64,000 nucleotides of DNA from CAVRXQ01 sp963849105 (GTDB lineage: Bacteria > Actinomycetota > Acidimicrobiia > Acidimicrobiales > Bog-793), in the NCBI GenBank assembly GCA_963849105.1, contig CAWKGD010000001.1, forward strand, positions 62,001 to 126,000, given 5' to 3'. Both the position numbers and the translations under genes were made by a program. The notes below the pieces were generated by a model. The model had not been told where the DNA came from. It saw only the letters and a program-made list of their open reading frames with translations, and made no database searches. Positions 53,514 to 62,139 of this stretch are shown in pieces. Every line of letters starts with the position of its first letter. Within the stretch, counting starts at the first letter, position 1.

Positions 53514-55115
53514 GTGATAGCGGACGAAATCTTGACGACGACAACACGGGAGGAGCACGCGGCGCCTCTGCTCGAGATGCGCGGCATCACGAAGTTCTTC
53601 CCCGGTGTGGTCGCCAACGACCGTGTCGACTTCGACGTTCTCGCCGGAGAGGTGCACACCCTCTTCGGCGAGAACGGCGCCGGCAAGACCACGTTGATGC
53701 GGGTCCTCTACGGCCTCTACCGCCCCGACGGGGGCGAGATCCGCTTCAAGGGCGAACCGGTCGCCATCACGTCGCCCGCCCAAGCGATCCACCTCGGCAT
53801 CGGCATGATCCACCAGCACTTCACGCTCGTGAACACTCTCACCGTCGCCGAGAACGTCGCGCTCGGCTTGAAGTCCTCCCGCGGCCCGCTGACCGACCTC
53901 AACGTCGTTTCGGCGCGTCTTGAAGAACTCGGCGAAACCTACGGACTGAAGGTGGCGCCACGTGCGTTCGTCTGGCAGCTCTCGGTAGGCGAGCGTCAGC
54001 GAGTCGAGATTCTGAAGGCCCTTTATCACGACGTCGCGTTGTTAATCCTCGACGAGCCGACCGCCGTGCTCACTCCGAACGAGGTCGAGGATCTGTTCCG
54101 GGTCCTCCGCCAGCTCGCCGAGGGCGGGCGCGGCCTCGTCTTCATTTCGCACAAGGTCGCCGAGGTCCTTGAGCTTTCGGACCGCATCACCGTGCTGAGG
54201 GCGGGCCAAAGGGTCGGCTCGCTCCCGGGGCACGAGGCGTCGCGCGACGAGCTCATCGAGATGATGGTCGGTCACCGCTTGTCGGAGGAGCTCGCGATCC
54301 CATCGCGCGCAAGCGGCAGGCCGCGCCTTGTGTTGAAGGGTCTGCGCGTGCGGGGCGATCGGGGCGACGAGTCGGTGCGCGGCGTGGATCTCGAGGTGTG
54401 CGAGGGCGAGATCGTCGGGATCGCCGGTGTCTCGGGTAATGGCCAGCGGGATCTCGCCGAGGCGGTCGCCGGGATCCGTGCACCGATTGCGGGGTCGATC
54501 CTGCTCGACGATCGAGAAGTCGCCGGCGCGCGTCCTGGACGCGTGCGCGCCGCCGGGCTTGCGTACGTCCCGGAGGAGCGGATGCGCGACGGCGTGATCT
54601 CGGACTTCTCGGTCGCGGACAATCTGATCCTCGTCGAAAACCGAAGCCGCGCGTACTCGCGTTTCGGTTTCCTTCGCCGGAAGGCGATCCGGCGCCACTG
54701 CGAGCAGCTCACCGACGACTTCGCGGTGAAGACGCCTGACGTCGACACTCCGGCACGAAACCTCTCAGGCGGAAACATCCAGAAATTGATCCTCGCTCGG
54801 GAACTCTCCGGGCATCCGAACGTCCTTCTCGTCGCGCAACCGACGCGCGGCATCGATGTCGGCTCGGCGCAGTACATCCATGAGCGTCTCGTCGAGCAGC
54901 GAAATTCCGGCACGGCGGTACTCGTCATCTCCGAGGACCTCGACGAAGTGATGACGATCTCGGACCGCATCGTCGTGATGTACGAGGGACGGATCATCGG
55001 ATCCGTCGACCCTCACACGAGTACGCGCGAGGCGATCGGGCTCTTGATGGCCGGCATCGCGTCCGACGCGCCAGCCCCTGGAACCGTCGCAACGGCGACA
55101 TCGGCGAGTTCGTGA
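53514..55115 (+). CDS. ABC transporter ATP-binding protein, duplicated NBD (YufO/NupO-like)
   Basis: A 533-residue protein with two ATPase domains. The first has Walker A GENGAGKTTLMRVLYG, signature LSVGERQRVEIL and Walker B LLILDEPTAVLTP. The second has the degenerate loop GVSGNGQRDLAEAVAG, signature LSGGNIQKLILARELSG and LLVAQPTRGIDVG, where Gln replaces the usual catalytic Glu region; this is common in sugar/nucleoside double-NBD proteins. GTG start, ten bases after the binding-protein gene. It energises the two permeases upstream. Confidence 0.9.
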   Translation: MIADEILTTTTREEHAAPLLEMRGITKFFPGVVANDRVDFDVLAGEVHTLFGENGAGKTTLMRVLYGLYRPDGGEIRFKGEPVAITSPAQAIHLGIGMIHQHFTLVNTLTVAENVALGLKSSRGPLTDLNVVSARLEELGETYGLKVAPRAFVWQLSVGERQRVEILKALYHDVALLILDEPTAVLTPNEVEDLFRVLRQLAEGGRGLVFISHKVAEVLELSDRITVLRAGQRVGSLPGHEASRDELIEMMVGHRLSEELAIPSRASGRPRLVLKGLRVRGDRGDESVRGVDLEVCEGEIVGIAGVSGNGQRDLAEAVAGIRAPIAGSILLDDREVAGARPGRVRAAGLAYVPEERMRDGVISDFSVADNLILVENRSRAYSRFGFLRRKAIRRHCEQLTDDFAVKTPDVDTPARNLSGGNIQKLILARELSGHPNVLLVAQPTRGIDVGSAQYIHERLVEQRNSGTAVLVISEDLDEVMTISDRIVVMYEGRIIGSVDPHTSTREAIGLLMAGIASDAPAPGTVATATSASS

Positions 55116-55234
55116 AGTTCGCCATGTCCTGAGGATGGGAAAGTCCTTCAACGACGAAGCGAGGGCGACCGCGACAAAGCGGACGACCTTTGCCGAGCGC
55201 CCTCGGTAAACTCTTTTCTTCCCAAGGAGACGCC

Positions 55235-57849
55235 ATGTCGCAGACCGTTGCAACGAGCGACTCCGAGGAGACGCGCGTCGTTCGTTTCCTACTGAATGGC
55301 GGAGAAGTCGAGGTCCGTCGCGATCATCCGCACCTCCTCGCGGCGCTGCGCGAAGAACTCGACGTCACGTCGCCGAAAGACGGTTGCTCGCCGATGGGGC
55401 AGTGCGGGTGTTGCACGGTGCTCATAGATGGCAAGGCGTCGGTGAGCTGTCTGGTCTCCCTTGACAAGGCCGCCGGCAAGTCGATCGTCACGCTCGAGGG
55501 ATTGGACTCCGCGGAGCGGGCGCGCTACGCGGCGGCCTTCGCCGCGACCGGCGCACTGCAGTGCGGTTTCTGCACGCCGGGCATCGTCGTGCGCGTGAAA
55601 TCGCTCCTCGACAAAAAGGGCGCCGACTTGACACGCGAAGAGGCGAGTCGTCATTTGGGCGCGCACCTTTGTCGGTGCACCGGCTACTCGAAGATCCTCG
55701 ACGCGGTCGAGATCCTCGCGAGCGGGGCGACGCCGGTAGCGGAGATCGCTGGCGGCGTCGGTGCGCGCGGCATCAAGTACGACAGCTTGGATCACGCACT
55801 CGGTGGACGAGATTACGTGGACGACCTCCGCGTACCAGGAATGCTGCACGGCGCGTTGCGACTCGCCGATCACGCCCGTGCGGAGGTTGTGCGCATCGAC
55901 ACCGCCGCCGCCCGATTGGTGGCTGGGGTGCGCGCCGTGTTCACCGCCGCCGATGTCCCGGGTGATCCGCGGGTCGGGATCATCAACCGCGACTGGCCGG
56001 TCTTCATCCCCGAAGGCGGGCGCACGTCATACCTCGGCGACGTGTTGGCGATCGTCGTCGCGGACACCCGCGAGATCGCGCGCCACGCCGCCTTATTGGT
56101 CGAGGTTGAGTACCGCCCGTTGCGTCCGCTCACCGATCCGATTGCGGCGCTCGAAGACGACGAGGACGCCGTGTGGACCCTCGAGGGCAATCTCTTGTCG
56201 CGCAGCGCCTATTGCCGCGGCGACGTCGACGCGGCGCTCGCGACGTCGACACACGCCATCCACGAGGTCTTCCAGACCCAGCGCGTCGAGCACGCCTTCT
56301 TGGAGCCGGAGTCGACGCTCGCTGTCCCGCAAGAGGACGGCACCCTGAAGGTCTTCTCCGGTGGCCAGGGCGTCTGGGACGACCGCAGCCAGATCGCCTC
56401 GGTCCTCGGCGTGGCAAAGGAGCGGGTCCTCGTCGAGCAGGTCTCGAACGGCGGCGCCTTCGGTGGCAAGGAGGACATGGCGAACCAGGCGCAGACGGCC
56501 CTTGCGGCGTTCCTGCTCAGCCGGCCGGTGAAGTGCACGCTGTCACGTGAGGAGTCGTTGTACCTGCACCCGAAGCGTCACCCGATCCGCCTCGAGTACT
56601 GGGCGGGCTGCGACGAGAACGGCAAGCTCACCGGGCTCAGGGCGCGCCTCGTCGGGGACTCCGGGCCGTACGCATCGGTCGGGATGAAGGTGCTCGAACG
56701 CGCCGCGGGGCACGCCTCCGGGCCGTACGTGGTCGGGGCGATCGACGTCGAGGCGCTCGCCGTGCGGACCAACAACCCGGTCTGCGGGGCGTTCCGCGGC
56801 TTCGGCTCGAACCAGGCCCAGTTCGCCATGGAGGGCGTGATGGATCGCCTCGCCGAAAAGGTCGGGATCAGCGGCTGGGAGATGCGCGCCCGCAACGTGA
56901 TCGCGCCCGGCGACGTCTGGGGCCCCGGCCAGGTGATGGACGAGGGGCGCGCGGGGCCCGTAGCTGCCTCGACACGATCCGATCCGCCTACGACGAGGCG
57001 GCCGCCGCCGGCAAGGCGGTCGGACTCGGCCTTGGACTGAAAAACGCCGGGCTCGGCAACGGCTTCAAAGAGATCGTGCGCGCCGTCGTGCGTTTCGAAG
57101 ACGACGGCGCGGTCGAGGTCCGGCACTGCTGGACCGAGATGGGTCAGGGTGTCCACACCGTCGCCCGCCAGGTGGCCGTGGAAGAGCTCGGTGTCGACCC
57201 GGCGCAGGTGACCGTGGTCGTCGACACCTCGCGCGAGCTCGACGCCGGACAGACCACCGGTTCGCGTGGCACGTTGATGGGCGCCGGAGCGATCGCCGAC
57301 GCCTGCCGCCGGGCGAACGAGGACGGGCGCCGACCGGGCGTCGACTACCTCGGTGAGTACCAGGTCGACTGGACGAACTCGCTCGAGGAAGGTGTCGAGC
57401 ACCCGATCATCCACTCCGCCTTCTCCTACGCCGCGCAGCTCGTTGTCGTCGACCGGGAGTCGGGACGGATCGAAAAGGTGATCGCCGTCCACGACGTCGG
57501 CAAGGCGGTCAACCCGATGCTCTGCGAGGGCCAGATCCAGGGTTCGGTGCACATGGGGCTCGGCTACGCGCTCTCTGAGGACTTCCCCGCCGACGCGGAC
57601 GGCCGGCCCACGCACCTCACGCTGCGCAGCCTCGGGATCCTGCGCCCGAAGGACGTGCCGCCGATCGAGCCGATCCTCGTCGAGGAACCCCAGCCGCGCG
57701 CCCCCTACGGCATCAAGGGGATGGGTGAGATCGGTCTCGTCCCGACGGCCGGGGCGGTGGCCGCGGCGCTCCACGACTATGACGGGCAGTGGCGCACGAC
57801 GCTGCCGATGCGTACCGCAAAAGGAGCGGCGGACGCCGAGGACTCCTGA
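55235..57849 (+). pseudogene. Fused [2Fe-2S]/molybdopterin xanthine dehydrogenase (complex II), frameshifted
   Basis: A fused molybdenum hydroxylase. All eight Fe-S Cys are present (CSPMGQCGCC and the downstream SCL, QCGFC, LCRC), then the Moco domain with GGAFGGKEDMANQ and GAFRGFGSNQ. The first frame is lost after VMDEG and stops at 57040. The second half continues in another frame from about 56944: CLDTIRSAYDEAAAAGK, EMGQGVHTVARQ, GIKGMGEIGL. Adding one G to the G4 run at 56944-56947 joins both halves into 872 codons. Either a one-base assembly error or a real mutation. ATG 55235 has AAGGAG upstream. No FAD subunit adjoins it. It follows the nucleoside transporter. Confidence 0.85.
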
Positions 57850-57873
57850 AACCGGAGCGGACGCTCCCACCCA

Positions 57874-57931
57874 ACGCCACTCAAGAAAAAGGGCGCGGGG
57901 TCCGACCCGCGCCCTTTTTCTTGAGTGGCGT
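57874..57931. terminator. Bidirectional intrinsic terminator, 26-bp perfect stem
   Basis: 57874-57899 is exactly complementary to 57906-57931 with a six-base loop. The stem has a GC core (GGGCGCGGG) flanked by A5/T5, so each strand reads GC-hairpin then T-run. It ends the xanthine dehydrogenase II transcript and blocks read-through from the facing permease gene. Confidence 0.85.
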
Positions 57932-58034
57932 CGCGGCCATGAAACCGGCGTCGGCGGGGCGGGCGCCTCGGTGATCTGACAGGCCGGAAGCCTGCCGCGT
58001 TCAGCGAAGTCCTGACCCGAAAATAGGAGCGTTA

Positions 58035-58050
58035 CCGCTCCGAAGAGCGG
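58035..58050 (-). terminator. UUCG-tetraloop hairpin after the NCS1 permease gene
   Basis: On the minus strand CCGCTC-TTCG-GAGCGG forms a six-pair stem capped by the very stable UUCG loop, five bases past the permease stop. Only a weak T-rich stretch follows. Confidence 0.55.
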
Positions 58051-58054
58051 CTTT

Positions 58055-59641
58055 TCACGTCCTCGCGACGTCCCCGCCAGGGGACATTGGGGATTGAACC
58101 GGAGATCGCTGCACGTGGGCAGAGCTCAGCTCACGGCGAGCTTCCGCCGTCTCGCGCTGCACCGAGCGGAAGGACAGTGCGTAGTAGACGATCGCCGCAA
58201 CAAGGAGCCCGAAGATCCAGCTCAGGTCCATGCCGTTTGTTCCGTTCGACAGCGGCCCGGTGTAGGAGGGCTTGTAGTAAAGGGCGTCGATCCACATCAT
58301 GGCGGCGAACATGCCGGCCCCCAATGAGAAGAGCGCCTTCCAGTTGAACCCGCCGTTGCGCCAGTAGATCCCTCCCGACTTGGCGGCGAGCGACTGGCGG
58401 CTGTACTGGCCGCGACGCAATAGGTAGTCGACAGCGAGGATGCCGAACCACGGGCCGAGCCAGACCACGATGTAGTCGAGGAAGCTCGACAGGTCGGTGA
58501 GGAAGTTCCCCTTGTAGATCACGAGGGCGGTGATGCCACCGCTCACGATCGTGTCGATGACGATGCAGCCCCACCGCTTTATCGGGATGCCGATCGCCTG
58601 CAGCGTGACGCCCGAGGAGTACATGTCGATCGTGTTGATCGAGAAAAGCTGCGGGAGGGCGAGGATGACGAAGGGCCAGAAGAACCAGCTGGCGTGGGCG
58701 GTGAACGACGCCGGCAGGTCCGTCGCGCTCACGGCCACCGACGAGCTCACCATGAATGCGGCGACGCCGAGTAGCTCGAGGAGGATCGAGGGGATGGCGC
58801 CACCGAATCCCGCCGCCAAGAACGTCTTCATCTTGGGAGTGTCCTTCGGGAGGTAGCGCGAGTAGTCGGCGGCGTTCTCAGTCCAGCCGAGGCCACCCGT
58901 CGAGACGATGATCACGAGACCGGTCGTCCAGATCCACCACGAGTCCTTGATCGGCTTGATCGAGCTCAAGTGGGCGTGCGGGATGACAAGGATCGCCATG
59001 ATGATGAACACCACGACGAAAACGAAGGCGAGGTACCGCAGGATCTTTTGGATGGTCGCGTGCCCGAGGAACGGCATGACGAACTGCACCGCCACGGCGA
59101 GGATGATGATGAGGGCCTTGCCGGCCGCGTCCACCGTGCCGTGTTGGTGCTCGAACATGGCGATCACGAACAGCACGACGAGCGCGATGCCCTCCACCTC
59201 GAAACCGACCTGGGTGATCCAGTTGAAAAGCGAGGGCGCACGGTTGCCGTTCCTCCCGAAGGGCGCCCGGCTGACCATGAAAGCTGTCGTACCGGTCTCG
59301 GGGCCACAAAGGCTGGCGAAGCCCAGCAGGGCATACATCAGGTTGCCGATGAGGATCGCCGCCACCGCCTGCCAGAACGAGAGCCCGATGTACAGCATCA
59401 GTGCGCCGTAGACGACGAATTCGACGTTCCAGATGGCGCCCGCCCAGAGAAAGAACAGTCCCGCAGGCTTCATGGGCCGATCGGACTCCGGGATCAGCTC
59501 GATGCCACGCTGCTCGAGCTGGCCGAGGGCGTAGCCTTCGGAGGACTCGGGTGCCTCGAGCGTCACGACGCCTGGTCCAGCGCCGGCACCGAATCTCGAC
59601 GGCTCGGAGGAGCCCACCGCCTCATTTGTCGTGTCAGCCAT
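58055..59641 (-). CDS. NCS1-family purine/cytosine permease
   Basis: A 528-residue nucleobase-cation symporter with about 12 helices. ERRGIELIP-like EQRGIELIPESDRP opens the family fold; the helix-1 region is FFLWAGAIWNVEFVVYGALM. GPETGTTAFMVSRAPFGRNG and GWTENAADYSRYLP are NCS1 hallmarks. ATG 59641 is preferred, with GGAG five bases upstream; GTG 59644 is adjacent. Neighbours (xanthine dehydrogenase II, 8-oxoguanine deaminase) suggest uptake of a purine base, though allantoin, hydantoin or cytosine are also family substrates. Confidence 0.9.
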   Translation of the reverse strand: MADTTNEAVGSSEPSRFGAGAGPGVVTLEAPESSEGYALGQLEQRGIELIPESDRPMKPAGLFFLWAGAIWNVEFVVYGALMLYIGLSFWQAVAAILIGNLMYALLGFASLCGPETGTTAFMVSRAPFGRNGNRAPSLFNWITQVGFEVEGIALVVLFVIAMFEHQHGTVDAAGKALIIILAVAVQFVMPFLGHATIQKILRYLAFVFVVVFIIMAILVIPHAHLSSIKPIKDSWWIWTTGLVIIVSTGGLGWTENAADYSRYLPKDTPKMKTFLAAGFGGAIPSILLELLGVAAFMVSSSVAVSATDLPASFTAHASWFFWPFVILALPQLFSINTIDMYSSGVTLQAIGIPIKRWGCIVIDTIVSGGITALVIYKGNFLTDLSSFLDYIVVWLGPWFGILAVDYLLRRGQYSRQSLAAKSGGIYWRNGGFNWKALFSLGAGMFAAMMWIDALYYKPSYTGPLSNGTNGMDLSWIFGLLVAAIVYYALSFRSVQRETAEARRELSSAHVQRSPVQSPMSPGGDVART

Positions 59642-60027
59642 CACCGCTCCCTTCGGATAGACGGCGAACGTTGCAGCTCAGCCACACGTCGCCTCGCCGG
59701 TGACGTCGGTCGAGACGAGAAAGTGGCCGGGCCGCCCGCCGACGACATGAGCGGCTGTTCGCCCGTTTCTGGATTCAGGACCTCCGTCATCCAAGACCCC
59801 CTTCGCGCCGAGCGACGACACGCCCACCGCGCCCCCCGTGCGTCACACGTTAAGGAGACGCTTACGCGCCTCACCGGGGCACTTCAAGGGGCATTGGACC
59901 CTGGACGGGCCCGCAACGAGCACGGTCTCGCATCGACGGTCCCCCTAGCCTCGCCGGAAGTGCCGAGCACGACGCTGCCGGATCGATTCGTCGAGGCGGA
60001 GCAGTCGCGGCGCATGATACTCAGGAG
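59642..60027. other. 386-base divergent intergenic region
   Basis: Lies between the permease and deaminase starts. I see no supported gene. A 77-codon minus-strand frame crosses it without any family resemblance. TTAAG (59850-59854) and CTTA (59861-59864) form a short imperfect palindrome that may be part of an operator. Nothing else is clear. Confidence 0.4.
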
Positions 60028-61323
60028 ATGGCGACGAGGACGGTTCTGCGCGGGGCGCGCGCCCCGGGTGACATCGCGATCGAGGACGGCAAGATCGCGG
60101 CGATCGGTGCGGTGGAAGCGCGCCGCGGCGACGAAGTGGTCGAGTGTTCGGGCGATCTCGTCACCGCCGGTTTCGTGAACTGCCACCACCACCTCTACCA
60201 GTGGATGACGCGCGGTCGGGCGACGGCGTGCGACCTGTTCACGTGGCTGCGAACGCTCTATCCGATCTGGGGCGAGCTCACCGTCGACGACGTCGCCGCC
60301 GCCGCGCTGGTCGGCCTCGGCGAGCTCGCGCTGAGCGGCGCGACCCTCGTCTCGGACCATCACTACGTCGTTCCGCGCGGCGACGACTCGGTCTTCGACG
60401 CGATCGCGGGCGCCGCCAAGGCGGTCGGGGTCCGTCTCGAGCTCTGCCGCGGCTCGATGGACCTTGGTGAGAGCCGGGGCGGATTGCCACCGGACGCGAT
60501 CGTCGAGGAGATCGACGCCATCCTCGCCTCGACCGAGGCGGTCGCCCGAAGATTGAACGACGGTGACCGGGTGCGGGTCGCCGTCGCGCCGTGCAGCCCG
60601 TTCTCGGTGTCGGTCGAGCTGATGCGTGCCTCGGCGGAGCTCGCCCGCTCGCTAGGTCTTCGCCTGCACACGCACCTGGCCGAAACCCTGGAGGAGGAGC
60701 GCGACTGTCGCGCCCGGTTCGGCCGCCGGCCGGTCGAGCTCATGGAGGAGTTCGGCTGGGTCGGCGACGACGTCTGGTTCGCGCACGGCATCCACCTCAG
60801 TGCCGAGGAGATCACCCGTCTCGGCTCCGCGTCGACGGGCGTCGCGCACTGCCCGAGCTCGAACGCGCGCCTCGCCGCGGGAATCTGCCCGGTGCGCGAG
60901 CTGATCGACGCCGGCGCCCGGATCGGCCTTGGTGTCGACGGACCGGCGTCGAACGAGATGGGGGTGCTGTTGCCAGAGCTGCGACAGGCCGTGTACTTCG
61001 CGCGGCAGCGGTCGGGACGCCCCGATGCGCTCTCCCCGGCGGAGGCGCTCGAGCTCGCCACCTCCGGCGGGGCGGCGTGCCTCGGCAGAGGTCATCTCGG
61101 ACGTCTGGAGCTGGGCGCGCCGGCGGACCTCGCGGTATGGCCGATGGAAGACGTCGCGGACATCCCCGACCCGGTCGATGCGCTCGTGCTCGGCCCGGAC
61201 CGGAGGGTCCGGCACCTTTTTGTCGCCGGAGCGCCGGTCGTCGAAGATGGCCGCCTCGTCGGCGTCGACCTCGAGGTCGCGGATCGCGAACTCGCACGGC
61301 GCGCCCGACACCTCTGGGGATGA
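60028..61323 (+). CDS. 8-oxoguanine deaminase (amidohydrolase superfamily)
   Basis: Converts 8-oxoguanine to urate. The 431 residues match the family: first metal motif VNCHHHLYQWMTRGRA, then TWLRTLYPIW, DHHYVVP, RGSMDLGESRGGLPPDA, VAPCSPFSVS, LHTHLAET, HCPSSNARLAAGI and the metal Asp in GLGVDGPASNEMG. RGSM...GGLPPD with CSPFSVS separates it from TrzA-type triazine hydrolases and from guanine deaminase. ATG start; divergent from the NCS1 permease. It lies 60 bases before the YgfM-like gene, so these are likely one operon feeding urate to downstream steps. Confidence 0.87.
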   Translation: MATRTVLRGARAPGDIAIEDGKIAAIGAVEARRGDEVVECSGDLVTAGFVNCHHHLYQWMTRGRATACDLFTWLRTLYPIWGELTVDDVAAAALVGLGELALSGATLVSDHHYVVPRGDDSVFDAIAGAAKAVGVRLELCRGSMDLGESRGGLPPDAIVEEIDAILASTEAVARRLNDGDRVRVAVAPCSPFSVSVELMRASAELARSLGLRLHTHLAETLEEERDCRARFGRRPVELMEEFGWVGDDVWFAHGIHLSAEEITRLGSASTGVAHCPSSNARLAAGICPVRELIDAGARIGLGVDGPASNEMGVLLPELRQAVYFARQRSGRPDALSPAEALELATSGGAACLGRGHLGRLELGAPADLAVWPMEDVADIPDPVDALVLGPDRRVRHLFVAGAPVVEDGRLVGVDLEVADRELARRARHLWG

Positions 61324-61383
61324 GGCGGAGGGAGGGGCCTTTGGCCCTTTAAGCACCGAGCCCGCCGGCTCAGGCTGGGCTCG

Positions 61384-62139
61384 ATGACGAATCTGACGCA
61401 GTACTCGCGTCCACGCGAGCTCGGGGAGGCGCTCCGCCTCCTCGGACAGGAGGGTGCCGTCGCGGTCGGCGGGGGCACCGAAGTCAACAGTCGCGACCAC
61501 GGCGAAGCGATCGCGGTCGTGGATCTACAGGCGCTCGGTCTCGACGGCATTGAGCTGCGCGGGCCGAGCGCGTTGCACATCGGATCGACCGTGACGCTGC
61601 AATCGCTCGTGGAACACCCGCACGTGCCCGTCGCGCTGCGCGACGCAGCCCGTCGAGAACTCCCGAGCACGCTCCGGTCACAGGCCACCGTTGGTGGAAC
61701 CGTCTGCGGCAGACGGCGTGACAGCGAAGTGGTCGCCGTTCTCCTCCTGCACGAGGCGGTCGCCGTGGTGCTCGGGCCCGACGGGAGCGTGAAGCTCCCT
61801 CTCGCTGATCTGATCAACGACCGCATCCGTCTCGAGCACCAGATCCTCACCGCGGTGACGGTCGACCCGCGGGGCGTAACAGCATTCGCGAGGACGGGGC
61901 GAACGTCAGCGGATCGGCCGATCGTCGCGGTCTTCGGGCGACGCCGCCCGGACGGCGCGCGTCTGTTTGCGATCACCGGCGTCGCCGAGGACCCGCTCGT
62001 GGTCCAAGGTGGACGATCCGCGCTGCGGGCCGCGCTCGAACGCACCGAGGGTTTCGGAGACTTTCGCGGCTCAGCCGAGTATCGGCGCGCGCTTGTCGAG
62101 GTTCTCACGGGGCGAGTCCTTGAGGAGCTCTCACGATGA
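61384..62139 (+). CDS. YgfM-like FAD-binding-fold subunit (complex III)
   Basis: A 251-residue protein of the molybdopterin-dehydrogenase FAD-subunit fold. The first flavin loop is kept as VGGGTEV. The second, normally TIGGN followed by a small-residue loop, reads ATVGGTVCGRRRDSE. Short length and this change resemble E. coli YgfM as I recall it, which partners XdhD. FAD binding is thus uncertain. ATG start; ATGA overlap with the XdhD-like gene. Confidence 0.8.
   Translation: MTNLTQYSRPRELGEALRLLGQEGAVAVGGGTEVNSRDHGEAIAVVDLQALGLDGIELRGPSALHIGSTVTLQSLVEHPHVPVALRDAARRELPSTLRSQATVGGTVCGRRRDSEVVAVLLLHEAVAVVLGPDGSVKLPLADLINDRIRLEHQILTAVTVDPRGVTAFARTGRTSADRPIVAVFGRRRPDGARLFAITGVAEDPLVVQGGRSALRAALERTEGFGDFRGSAEYRRALVEVLTGRVLEELSR

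Noticed and set aside
59641..59874. 77-codon minus-strand frame upstream of the NCS1 permease
   Set aside because: No family resemblance and low-complexity Arg/Ser content; probably untranslated leader.
60028..61323. Triazine hydrolase (TrzA/AtzB-like)
   Set aside because: The RGSM...GGLPPD and CSPFSVS motifs fit 8-oxoguanine deaminase better, and the context is purine-related.
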